Positions 1-7,946 of a DNA stretch of 64,000 bases are shown one piece after another. The DNA comes from CBDCWA01 sp965223255 (GTDB lineage: Bacteria > Pseudomonadota > Alphaproteobacteria > Rhizobiales > Hyphomicrobiaceae). The translations under genes were made by a program, and so were the position numbers. Location of the stretch: positions 1,302,001-1,366,000 of the forward strand of contig CBDCWA010000004.1 of the NCBI GenBank assembly GCA_965223255.1. The letters run 5' to 3'. Position 1 is the stretch's first letter. Each line of letters begins with the position of its first letter. Under the pieces are notes generated by a model. It did no database searches. It saw only the letters and a program-made list of their open reading frames with translations, and had not been told where the DNA came from.

Positions 1-212
1 GGATAGCCGGCGACATTCCAGTGGGCACTGTCTTTGGATTCGTAAGTACTGGATTCCTGGTCGGTCAGGGCATAGGCGGACCGATCTACGGTTGGTTGTT
101 CGACAATTTTTCACCCAACAACGTGTTCTATGTTTCGGCGCTTGTTCATGTACTGGCAATCGCCACGATCATTTTCAATCCAGGAAGCCGAACGCAGACC
201 GCTCGTCCATAA
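1..212 (+). CDS. MFS transporter, C-terminal end (partial)
   Basis: The reading frame is open from the first bases of the window and ends at 212, so only the last ~70 residues of the protein are visible. They contain a Gly-rich helix (GFLVGQGIGGPIYGWLFD) and a final hydrophobic helix (FYVSALVHVLAIATIIF). The G-x-x-x-G-x-L-F-D pattern at the end of TM11 is typical of major facilitator carriers. No substrate can be assigned from this fragment. Its position directly upstream of a hydroxybenzoate-decarboxylase-like gene on the same strand is compatible with uptake of an aromatic acid, which is inference only. The upstream part lies outside the window. Confidence 0.75.
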   Translation, partial: IAGDIPVGTVFGFVSTGFLVGQGIGGPIYGWLFDNFSPNNVFYVSALVHVLAIATIIFNPGSRTQTARP

Positions 213-438
213 AAAGTTTCGCATAATGCATATTGCACAAACATTCGGGTTGCATTGGTGTTGGCGATGTACTCAACAGCACCTGTGCTATAGTGAGCGG
301 CCGCATCGGGTTGAGAATGTCTCGAGTGGCAATGTACTGCGAAGCACCAATTTCGTGCCGCCAATATGCTCTAAAAATTACGACGGCCTGGGTTAAGAAA
401 CGTCTTCGCCAACTACGAGAGTGGAAAGGGCCATTACA

Positions 439-1407
439 ATGTTTGCGAATCCTAGCTGCCCAATTATCGCCCTGGAGGAACACTTTTGGGACGAGGAACT
501 TACAAAACATTACCCATCCGGCAGCGAAGGTACGAGAAGGCAACAACTTCTCGATCGGCTCTACGACATCGGAGACCTTCGCTTGCGGGAAATGGATGCA
601 GCCGGAATTGATATGCAGGTGCTCTCGCACGGCCCCCCGGCAACGCAGAAGCTTCCTCCGGATATTGCCATCGACCTTTCACGCAGCGTGAACGATCGCC
701 TCCACACCGCTATCGAGCGCCATCCCGACCGGTTTTCCGGCTTCGCGGCACTCCCGACGGCAGCCCCGGAAGCCGCGGCCAAAGAACTCGAGCGATGCGT
801 TAAACAGCTAGGCTTCAAGGGCACTATGATCCATGGCCAGACCAACGGCCTGTTCCACGACGACAAGCAGTTCTGGCCCATTTTTGAGTGCGCTGAACGT
901 CTTGGGGTACCCGTTTATTTGCATCCCTCGTTTCCCAATCCCGCCGTTTACGACGCCTATTACAAGGATTACGTCGATGATTACCCGATGGTCATACGCG
1001 CCGCCTGGGGCTACACGGTCGAAACGGCAACTCAGGCCATTCGCCTTATTTTGTCGGGAATTTTTGACGCCTACCCGAAACTGCAGATCATTCTAGGCCA
1101 TTTAGGTGAAACGCTGCCGTTTCTCGTCCACCGGATTGATGAGGCGCTGTCGCGGCCAGGCCATAAGCCGATGAGCTTTCGTGAAATATTCACCAACAAC
1201 TTCCACATTACAACAAGTGGAAATTTCTCAACGCCCGCCTTGTTATGTTGTGCAATGGAACTTGGCATCGAACGGATCATGTTCTCTGTCGACTACCCAT
1301 TTGTTGCCAATGATCCAGGACCAAAGTGGATGGAAACCGTTCCAATGAGCGCTAAGGATAAAGAACGCATTCTATGCAAGAATGCTCAAGCGCTGCTCAG
1401 GCTATAG
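439..1407 (+). CDS. Amidohydrolase-2 family metal-dependent decarboxylase (LigW / gamma-resorcylate decarboxylase type)
   Basis: A 322-residue TIM-barrel amidohydrolase of the ACMSD/LigW/gamma-resorcylate decarboxylase group, which non-oxidatively decarboxylates aromatic acids with a divalent metal. The expected ligands are in place: E13 and H15 in LEEHFW, H162 in YLHPSFP, H221 in ILGHLGE and the catalytic Asp D285 in FSVDYPF. ATG 439 is preferred over GTG 421 because a GGAAAGGG Shine-Dalgarno stretch sits 8 nt upstream of it and the family usually begins about 10 residues before the EEH motif. It converges, with an 8-nt gap, on a VOC dioxygenase gene that lies beside the transhydroxylase-like molybdoenzyme genes. 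A role making a di- or trihydroxybenzene from a hydroxybenzoate is inferred; the exact substrate is unknown. Confidence 0.85.
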   Translation: MFANPSCPIIALEEHFWDEELTKHYPSGSEGTRRQQLLDRLYDIGDLRLREMDAAGIDMQVLSHGPPATQKLPPDIAIDLSRSVNDRLHTAIERHPDRFSGFAALPTAAPEAAAKELERCVKQLGFKGTMIHGQTNGLFHDDKQFWPIFECAERLGVPVYLHPSFPNPAVYDAYYKDYVDDYPMVIRAAWGYTVETATQAIRLILSGIFDAYPKLQIILGHLGETLPFLVHRIDEALSRPGHKPMSFREIFTNNFHITTSGNFSTPALLCCAMELGIERIMFSVDYPFVANDPGPKWMETVPMSAKDKERILCKNAQALLRL

Positions 1408-1415
1408 GTTCAATC

Positions 1416-2255
1416 CTATGCACGCAAAATGCCTTTTCCCCACAGGTTGAGCGTGCGTTCTTCGTGCCGCCATGTCTTGGCGGGCCGGTCATGCATGATC
1501 TCGAGTTCGGCCGAGACCTCTATCCAGCCGCCATCCGGATCAACAATGAAAATGAATAGATTATTCCCTGGCCCATGCCGGCCTGGTCCCCACATCAAGG
1601 GAATGCGGTGTTCGGCAAAGTGATCACACCAATCTCGAATCCCGATCCACTCCCCCGTCTCATAGGAATGGTGATCGATGCCGACACGGTCTTGAAGAAA
1701 ACAGGCAAGGGTATGATGTTCGTGGTTCGATCGCATAAAGCTGGTCATGATCTGCCCAGCATCATTCACAACGTGATCCGACACCGCAAAGCCAAGTTTG
1801 GCAGAGTAGAATTCTTCAATCTCCTGTAGGTTCTGCGTCGCCAAGGTTAGATGTTGAAGGGGGCCACGAAGTTTGTTTGGATGCTCATCGGCCGCGATAG
1901 CCAGACCGAATACGATCTCGTTGCCATCGGGATCTTGGACGCTGAAGGCGTTTGGTTGGAACAATGACGACTCAAATGGCTGAGGATCTAGTCCCTCTCC
2001 GCTTGCTCGCTCCCTTATAGCGGCAAGCCCCTCATTATCGCGACACGCGAATCCGGCATGAGCGAGTGTGCGCGCTGCGCCTTCGTTGAACAGGACCCGG
2101 CGGCCGCTTGCACCAGCGAACCATAGCCCGTCCATCTTCCCAAGGTCGGGCATATCCATCGTGTCGCTGTAGAAGCGTGCAAGGCGTTCCGGATCAGGGC
2201 TGTTCAGATTCAGATGGTGAAGGTAAGCCGAAGCCTGCAATGTCGTCATTGACAT
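1416..2255 (-). CDS. VOC-fold extradiol-type ring-cleavage dioxygenase (catechol 2,3-dioxygenase-like)
   Basis: A 279-residue, two-module vicinal-oxygen-chelate protein, the usual length for type I extradiol dioxygenases. The C-terminal module carries the 2-His-1-carboxylate iron site: H135 (LQHLTL), H195 (IDHHSY) and E246 (GGWIEVSAE). A further conserved Tyr/His stretch lies between them. Such enzymes open catechol-like rings next to the hydroxyls using Fe(II) and O2. ATG 2255 is preceded by AGGAG at a 9-nt spacing. It is the last gene of a minus-strand run that follows the two molybdoenzyme subunits with a 57-nt gap, so it is probably cotranscribed. Ring opening of the molybdoenzyme's product is the likely role, by context. 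Confidence 0.85.
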   Translation of the reverse strand: MSMTTLQASAYLHHLNLNSPDPERLARFYSDTMDMPDLGKMDGLWFAGASGRRVLFNEGAARTLAHAGFACRDNEGLAAIRERASGEGLDPQPFESSLFQPNAFSVQDPDGNEIVFGLAIAADEHPNKLRGPLQHLTLATQNLQEIEEFYSAKLGFAVSDHVVNDAGQIMTSFMRSNHEHHTLACFLQDRVGIDHHSYETGEWIGIRDWCDHFAEHRIPLMWGPGRHGPGNNLFIFIVDPDGGWIEVSAELEIMHDRPAKTWRHEERTLNLWGKGILRA

Positions 2256-2312
2256 CTGCCGGATCTCCTGGGTTTTGCAGATGCACCAGTAAGGCGCCGA
2301 CGGTTGCCAGCG

Positions 2313-3158
2313 TTAGATGCGAATTTCACCGAGATAGATACTGGAGCCAAGATTTGCCTCGACAGTCTTATTGCGCCCCTGGAAACCAACCTCAACCCGA
2401 TAGGCACCCGATCCTTCCTCCAGTTTGTCGAATTTGAAATCGCCATAAGTGTCGGTTGTTGCCTGAGCAATGTCATCACCGTCTTTAAGCAACTTTACAA
2501 TTGCCCCCTCGGCACACTCCACTATCCCATCTGCCTCGAACGAGATCGAACCTGCGATGAATGCTGTCGTATAACGCCAAAGATTGCGGTACCAAACGCG
2601 CGGTTTGGTATTCAAGTCCTCTCCCATTCGCTTGAGGCCCATTTCGGCTGCCAAATCTGTCATCGCCGCATCAGTTAGTTTTTTGGCACGCATCGCCCCA
2701 GTCGGACACGATTGGTGCCCCCGCGTTTGTGCCCATCCCTGATCGATGAGATGTGCATCAAAATTCCAATGTTGCGGAATATCAAGCTCGTCATTCCACC
2801 AGATGTGGCCATAAGGACAAGCCTCCACAATTTGGCGCTGCCCTTTGGACTTGACTGGATCGATGATAACGATGCCATCATCACGCTTTTCAATCGCCCC
2901 ATTCTCGGCCGCGTCCATACACGGCGGCACATCACAGTGATTGCACATTGTGGGTACGTAGGCGATATCGATCATAGGAAACTGACCGCGCTCCTTCTGA
3001 AGAATATTTATCCATTTATGCCCGTGCTTGGGCATCGGCGCACTGTAACCAGGCCAGTCATTGTCGACGTACTCGTCCATCGTTGCCAACGTGCACAGAT
3101 TGCAGTTGGTGCATTCTGCAACGTCGATGATCATGTTCCACTTTTCTTCGCCGTCCAT
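2313..3158 (-). CDS. Ferredoxin-type iron-sulfur (beta) subunit of a transhydroxylase-like molybdoenzyme
   Basis: A 281-residue homologue of the small subunit of pyrogallol-phloroglucinol transhydroxylase. It has an N-terminal four-cluster-type ferredoxin fold (residues 8-160) and a C-terminal transthyretin/CNA-B-like beta domain (about 195-281). Retained cluster cysteines are C16, C19, C22, C72, C75, C80, C114 and C151. By comparison with the Pelobacter subunit as I remember it, the fourth Cys of motif I is T26, and three further Cys positions are W131, D134 and G147. In ferredoxin folds these four together ligate one cluster, so this subunit should carry two [4Fe-4S] clusters rather than three. 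It lies 49 nt downstream of the large-subunit gene. Its role is electron storage or transfer next to the Mo site. Confidence 0.88.
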   Translation of the reverse strand: MDGEEKWNMIIDVAECTNCNLCTLATMDEYVDNDWPGYSAPMPKHGHKWINILQKERGQFPMIDIAYVPTMCNHCDVPPCMDAAENGAIEKRDDGIVIIDPVKSKGQRQIVEACPYGHIWWNDELDIPQHWNFDAHLIDQGWAQTRGHQSCPTGAMRAKKLTDAAMTDLAAEMGLKRMGEDLNTKPRVWYRNLWRYTTAFIAGSISFEADGIVECAEGAIVKLLKDGDDIAQATTDTYGDFKFDKLEEGSGAYRVEVGFQGRNKTVEANLGSSIYLGEIRI

Positions 3159-3207
3159 TCCGCCCCTAACGTCCTTCTAATGAGTGCAACGAACTCCGAT
3201 GACCAGG

Positions 3208-6200
3208 TTATTTTCCTGGCACCAATTGGCGTGCCGACGCGGCGTTCGCTTCGCGAGCTTGCCCAGAAAATTCTGCTGATACGTGCTCAACCTTCCCATC
3301 CCAAGCTACAACCTCAACCAGTGCATTGGCACCTGCTAGAGAATGAGTTGATTTCGTTTGCGTACGTTCTGGCGTTAGGAGGTTCAAGCATCCGCCCCGG
3401 TCGATGGACTTTCCAGGCTCGCCCATTGGATCGTAGATGGCTGATGACTCAAAACCGTGGCACACACCACGCGGGAGTCGCTCGGTTGGAAGTGCCGCAC
3501 AAAGGACGGCACCACGATCGTTAAAGACCTTCACAAGGTCGTACTTTGCAATCTTGCGATCGGCTGCGTCCTTACTGTTGAGACGGATGATCCAGTAGTA
3601 GTACCCGTCAATTTCGACGCGGTGATCCTCGATATTGAGCAAGAAACTATCCTTGCCGTCCCCTTGGGTGTGGAAACTATATTTGGAATGCGGAGTGAGC
3701 AGCTGCAAGGGATACTGGTCGAACAGTTCGCCCGAGTGCGGGCCTTCCCAGGACGGCTCATATTTCACGATCGGCGGGCGTTCAGGGTCGTGGAACCGTT
3801 TTAGGCTGTTGCATTCAAATTCAAGCTTTCCCGATTGCGTTTGCAAACCGTGCTGGAACTCTCCGGCATAGTCCGATGGCAAGGGATGGGCCTCCGGCAC
3901 ATCCTTTTTCCGCTGTTCCCAAAACCAGCGGAATGAGACGGCCGCGCGCAGCTTTTCCTTTTCCGCAGGAACGACAAAGTAGCCCTTCTTTATAAACTTT
4001 TTCCAAGAGATGTATTGTTTCAGGTCCGAGGCATCGAACATTCTCTTGACCCAGTCGATTTCGTTCATGCCTTCATTGAAGTAGTTTGCAAGGCCAAGGC
4101 GCTTGCAAACCTCTGTGAAGATCCAATAGTCCGATTTCGATTCGCCGAGCGGCTTGATGGCCGGCGCCTGGAATATGATGACACGGTGGTTCAACTGCTG
4201 TTGGCCATGGTGCCCATAGCCGCCTAGGCCCGCCCATTCGCTAATGTCAACGCGCTCGAAGTTGGTGCATGCGGGCAGAATTACGTCGGCAAATTTGGCC
4301 TCGCCTTCGAACCAGATCGATTGATTGACGACAAATTCCAAATTGTCCGACTGGTACATTCTCACGTGTCGGTTGGTATTGTTCATCGTCGCAAAGATTG
4401 ACCCGCCATATTTGTAAAGCATCTTGACCGGCGAATGCCCTGGGGCGGGATAGGAAAACTTCGCAAACTGGTGCTCTATGGACTTGCCCGTCCATGCATA
4501 ACCTTCAGCTTTACCGTCGGCGATTGCTTCCGGCATGAAGATCCGCGGTATACGCTGAAAAGTTGATGACAGCGTCGGCAATTGCGGCATGCGTTGATAG
4601 AGCTCGATCGGCATTGACGTATTCTCAAGGTCCCCCGACATGCCCCCGTCGGCATAGCCAGGGAAATAGAAGTTGAAATCCAAGGGACAGCCCCACTGCA
4701 AATTTCCCATATTGATGCCTGGCTTGCCGAGCCCCTGCATCGCCACTAGGCAAACCATGACCCGCGCCCACTGGATTCCGGTTTGGTTGCGACACGCACC
4801 CCCGTGGCCGTTGCCCCAACCACCGGGGGCCAAATAAACGCGCTTGCGGCCCCATTCACGGGCTAATGCGCGCACGTCTTTCGCGGCGACACCGGTCTCG
4901 GCCTCTTGCCATTCAGGCGTCTTGGCAATGCCGTCTTCCTCCCCGACGAGATATGCTTTCCACTTATCGAAACCGACCGTATGGCTTTCCACATAGTCTT
5001 TGTCGTAGAGCCCTTCCTTGATCCAAACGTAGGCGATGGCCATCGCCATGGCGACCGACGTCGTCGGCCGTGGTGCAAACCATTTGCCTGGCAGGAATTG
5101 CGCAGAAGAGTTGTAATAGGGATCGACGTGGACAACCTTTATGCCCAGCTGAGCGTTCTTGAGCCATTGGCGGCGGATTGTTCCTTCCTGCGCACCATAT
5201 GATCCCGATGTCGTTTCCGGGTCAGCCGACCAAAAAACGATCATGTCACAATTCTGAAGGCAGTCCTCGACCGTCCCATAAGTTTCTGACTGGCCGACAC
5301 GAAGGGTATAGCCCCAATGATGCACGGCACCCCAATACCAGCCTTCCCATGAATCTGGATTGTGATGAACTTGTGTATAGCCCACCGCATTACGGAACCT
5401 GTGCAATGCCGAAAGATAATAGCCAATATTTCCCCAGGTATGGTGCGATCCGTGACTGACCGCCATCGCACCCGGGCCATGATGGCGTTTGACGCGCTTG
5501 ATTTCGCTTGCAACAATCTCAAGCGCCGCCTCCCAGGAGATCCGTTCATATGCGGACTTGCCTCTGTTTTGAGGATTGCGCTCCCCGCTCGGATCGAAGT
5601 CGACCCGCTTCATGGGATAAAGCAAACGGTCAGGTGAATAGACCATCGATTTGGAATTCTGACCGTGAGGGGCAAGTGTCGTCTTGCGCGGCGGTGTAAA
5701 TGCCAGACCGCGCGCCCTTATGGTCCATGGTTGCGGATCGGATTCGTCGAAGTCGATTGGCGTGGTTCTTATGATCTTTCCGTCGCGCACATAAACATAC
5801 AATGGTCCGCCATTTGCCATATTACAGTAACGGATGGTGCCGTCGGGCAGGCTGGTGCCGATCTTCCAGGTAAGCGATTGCAGCAACATCATCGTCTGCG
5901 CCCACCAGTTAGTCAGGTCCTCCGGACCATCGATCGTAAGCTTGAAGTCTTTTTGGGCGTTGATCTGATCCAACCAATCGATCGGAGGGGTCAGCAACTG
6001 TACAGCCAGGGCGGCATTCTTAAATCCTAGTGTGACATCCGCCTTAGTGTTCCCGCCGGCACCGGACATGACACGACCGGTGCGCACCTCAAACCAGCGA
6101 CCAATGTCTTCGTCCCGCGCGGATATTTGGACAACCAAATCGCGTTCGCGAAGGCGTTCCTTGAATGTTGGATAAAATCGTGCTGCCAGTTTCAGCGCCT

Positions 6201-6249
6201 GTGCGAGCGCCCAAAGCAACAAGGAGAATCGAAGTCCCGACAAGCTCAT
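3208..6249 (-). CDS. Molybdopterin (alpha) subunit related to pyrogallol-phloroglucinol transhydroxylase, with N-terminal SCP2-like domain
   Basis: A 1013-residue member of the DMSO-reductase superfamily. From about residue 138 it aligns end to end with the transhydroxylase large subunit of Pelobacter acidigallici (~875 aa, recalled from memory). Equivalents of active-site residues H144, D174, the Mo ligand S175 and Y404 are present as H269, D299, S300 and Y532. The W354 position is H482, with a Trp four residues earlier (W478). Residues ~28-130 form an extra domain resembling SCP2 sterol-carrier folds (TKADVTLGF ... KLTIDGPEDL). No Tat signal is visible; residues 5-25 form a hydrophobic or amphipathic helix. 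The canonical enzyme moves a hydroxyl group between polyhydroxybenzenes with no net redox change. The substrate here is probably different. Confidence 0.88.
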   Translation of the reverse strand: MSLSGLRFSLLLWALAQALKLAARFYPTFKERLRERDLVVQISARDEDIGRWFEVRTGRVMSGAGGNTKADVTLGFKNAALAVQLLTPPIDWLDQINAQKDFKLTIDGPEDLTNWWAQTMMLLQSLTWKIGTSLPDGTIRYCNMANGGPLYVYVRDGKIIRTTPIDFDESDPQPWTIRARGLAFTPPRKTTLAPHGQNSKSMVYSPDRLLYPMKRVDFDPSGERNPQNRGKSAYERISWEAALEIVASEIKRVKRHHGPGAMAVSHGSHHTWGNIGYYLSALHRFRNAVGYTQVHHNPDSWEGWYWGAVHHWGYTLRVGQSETYGTVEDCLQNCDMIVFWSADPETTSGSYGAQEGTIRRQWLKNAQLGIKVVHVDPYYNSSAQFLPGKWFAPRPTTSVAMAMAIAYVWIKEGLYDKDYVESHTVGFDKWKAYLVGEEDGIAKTPEWQEAETGVAAKDVRALAREWGRKRVYLAPGGWGNGHGGACRNQTGIQWARVMVCLVAMQGLGKPGINMGNLQWGCPLDFNFYFPGYADGGMSGDLENTSMPIELYQRMPQLPTLSSTFQRIPRIFMPEAIADGKAEGYAWTGKSIEHQFAKFSYPAPGHSPVKMLYKYGGSIFATMNNTNRHVRMYQSDNLEFVVNQSIWFEGEAKFADVILPACTNFERVDISEWAGLGGYGHHGQQQLNHRVIIFQAPAIKPLGESKSDYWIFTEVCKRLGLANYFNEGMNEIDWVKRMFDASDLKQYISWKKFIKKGYFVVPAEKEKLRAAVSFRWFWEQRKKDVPEAHPLPSDYAGEFQHGLQTQSGKLEFECNSLKRFHDPERPPIVKYEPSWEGPHSGELFDQYPLQLLTPHSKYSFHTQGDGKDSFLLNIEDHRVEIDGYYYWIIRLNSKDAADRKIAKYDLVKVFNDRGAVLCAALPTERLPRGVCHGFESSAIYDPMGEPGKSIDRGGCLNLLTPERTQTKSTHSLAGANALVEVVAWDGKVEHVSAEFSGQAREANAASARQLVPGK

Positions 6250-6598
6250 ATTTCTGATCCAACCGAATTAACGATGCTGACGCATAGAACTGCCGTCCAG
6301 TATTTGTCCACCGAGCGGCTTCAAAAGACCGGCCACCACCGCTGGCGGCCTGAAGATATTGATTTGGTCATTGCAGCACAATTATCAGGGCTTGAGTAGT
6401 GGATCGCACTCTAAATTTATGAAATCAGCCCGCTCCGAACCCTAGATTCTCAGACAACCAGGTGAGGCTTTTTCTCGAGTGTCACCGTAGCGCGCGCAAG
6501 TATTTCGCAACACTGCCGCCGACTGCCACCGTGCGACCAGCACGCCACGTTGTATTAGCGAAATTTGAACAGATCTTCTGCGGCAATTGGCACAGGGA
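6250..6598. other. Non-coding gap upstream of the molybdoenzyme operon
   Basis: 349 bases between the start of the molybdenum subunit and the end of the MFS gene. I see no coding frame with a ribosome-binding site, no strong hairpin and no repeat. It is the most likely place for the promoter of the three-gene molybdoenzyme/dioxygenase operon, but no clear -35/-10 pair can be picked by eye. Confidence 0.4.
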
Positions 6599-7861
6599 TC
6601 AGGAGTTGGCCCGATCTGTTAAGGCCGAAATGCGTGGCACAGGTCTCTCTGCGATTGGCCAATGCAGCACTGCAGACAACAGGCCAAGGGCAATCGAAAT
6701 ATACCACATGGCTTCGTACGATTGGGTCTGATCGAAAAGCCACCCAGCCAGCCAGACGCCAATGAATGCACCGAACTGATGTGACATAAAAACGATACCG
6801 AATAGCATCGACATCCAAGTGGTGCCGAAAAACGTCGCAACAAGACCGCTAGTCAATGGCACCGTGGCAAGCCACAACAGTCCAAGTAAACTGCACAGGC
6901 CAATCACCACCCATGGCGTTAATGGCAGCGCCAAAAACCCAACGAAAATAATTGCGCGTCCAAAATAAATGATACTTAGCGCCCGTCGTTTCTCGATCCA
7001 CTTACCTGAAGCTCCCGCCAGGTAAGTTCCAAACAGATTCATAATACCGATGGCGGATAGGGCAATCGGGCCCACCCAAGCCGGCATGCCCTGATCAATC
7101 ACGAATGCGGGCAGATGTGCAATTATGAAAAAGACGTGAAATCCGCAGACGAAGAAGCCAGCGGTCAATAGCCAATAACTGGGATGAGAAGCGGCTTCTC
7201 TCAACGCGTCACCGAGGCTTTGCTCAAGCATTTCGCGACTGGCATCTGCCGCTTCAACTCTGCCTCCGAGCGCAAACGATAGAGGGATCAGAACAGCCAT
7301 CATACCCATCAAAGCAAGGAGGCTGTTTTTCCAGCCCACCCATTCGATGAGAACATGTATGACAGGTAGCGCGACGAAGCCGCCGACACCAGCTGCCATT
7401 CCGACAGAAGCAATTGCACCCAGTCGTTTGTCAGGCGGTGCAAGCTTACCGATAAGGCCGACGAATGAGGTAATGCCAGTGCCACTGACACCAATGCCCA
7501 TTAAAATTCCGCCGACAATCAGATCGAGCGACGACGTCGCAATGTAATACATGTAGAGCCCGCCAATCGTAGCGAGCAGGCAGGTTGCCGCGACCTTTCC
7601 GGCGCCATATTTGTCAATCAGTGCGCCGGTTATAGGGGCACCGACCCCCATCAACAGGAATGTTAGCGCCATCGAGAGACTGAAGACCTCTCGCCCGACA
7701 CCGATGGCGTCAATCAGCGGGAGCTGGAACAGCCCCATGGACTGCGCGCGACCGATCGCGATAGCAACGATCAGCCAACAGACAACAAGGGCAACCCAGA
7801 ATGATACTTGCCGATCCTTCGGCCGACCCTTCGATGTCGTTGCGGATGACAAATCAGTCAA
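6599..7861 (-). CDS. Major facilitator superfamily transporter, 12 TM
   Basis: A 420-residue carrier with about twelve hydrophobic helices in two bundles separated by a charged loop near residues 205-230 (VEAADASREMLEQSLGDALRE). A motif-A-like loop GALIDKYGAGK follows TM2, as in monocarboxylate/oxalate-type MFS proteins. The start is TTG at 7861, supported by GGAG seven nt upstream. The C-terminal end resembles the partial transporter at the left edge (G-W-L-F-D motif in TM11), so the two may be related carriers for similar substrates. It sits between the ABC importer genes and the molybdoenzyme genes on the same strand, which suggests uptake or release of a small organic acid used by the neighbouring enzymes. 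Specificity is not determinable. Confidence 0.85.
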   Translation of the reverse strand: MTDLSSATTSKGRPKDRQVSFWVALVVCWLIVAIAIGRAQSMGLFQLPLIDAIGVGREVFSLSMALTFLLMGVGAPITGALIDKYGAGKVAATCLLATIGGLYMYYIATSSLDLIVGGILMGIGVSGTGITSFVGLIGKLAPPDKRLGAIASVGMAAGVGGFVALPVIHVLIEWVGWKNSLLALMGMMAVLIPLSFALGGRVEAADASREMLEQSLGDALREAASHPSYWLLTAGFFVCGFHVFFIIAHLPAFVIDQGMPAWVGPIALSAIGIMNLFGTYLAGASGKWIEKRRALSIIYFGRAIIFVGFLALPLTPWVVIGLCSLLGLLWLATVPLTSGLVATFFGTTWMSMLFGIVFMSHQFGAFIGVWLAGWLFDQTQSYEAMWYISIALGLLSAVLHWPIAERPVPRISALTDRANS

Positions 7862-7946
7862 ATTACTTCTCCGGCTGGTGTTGCCTGCTCAAACACTCAT
7901 CCTTGCAAGCCCATCCATCCGGTCTTGAATTGGAACAAGCGCTCGG

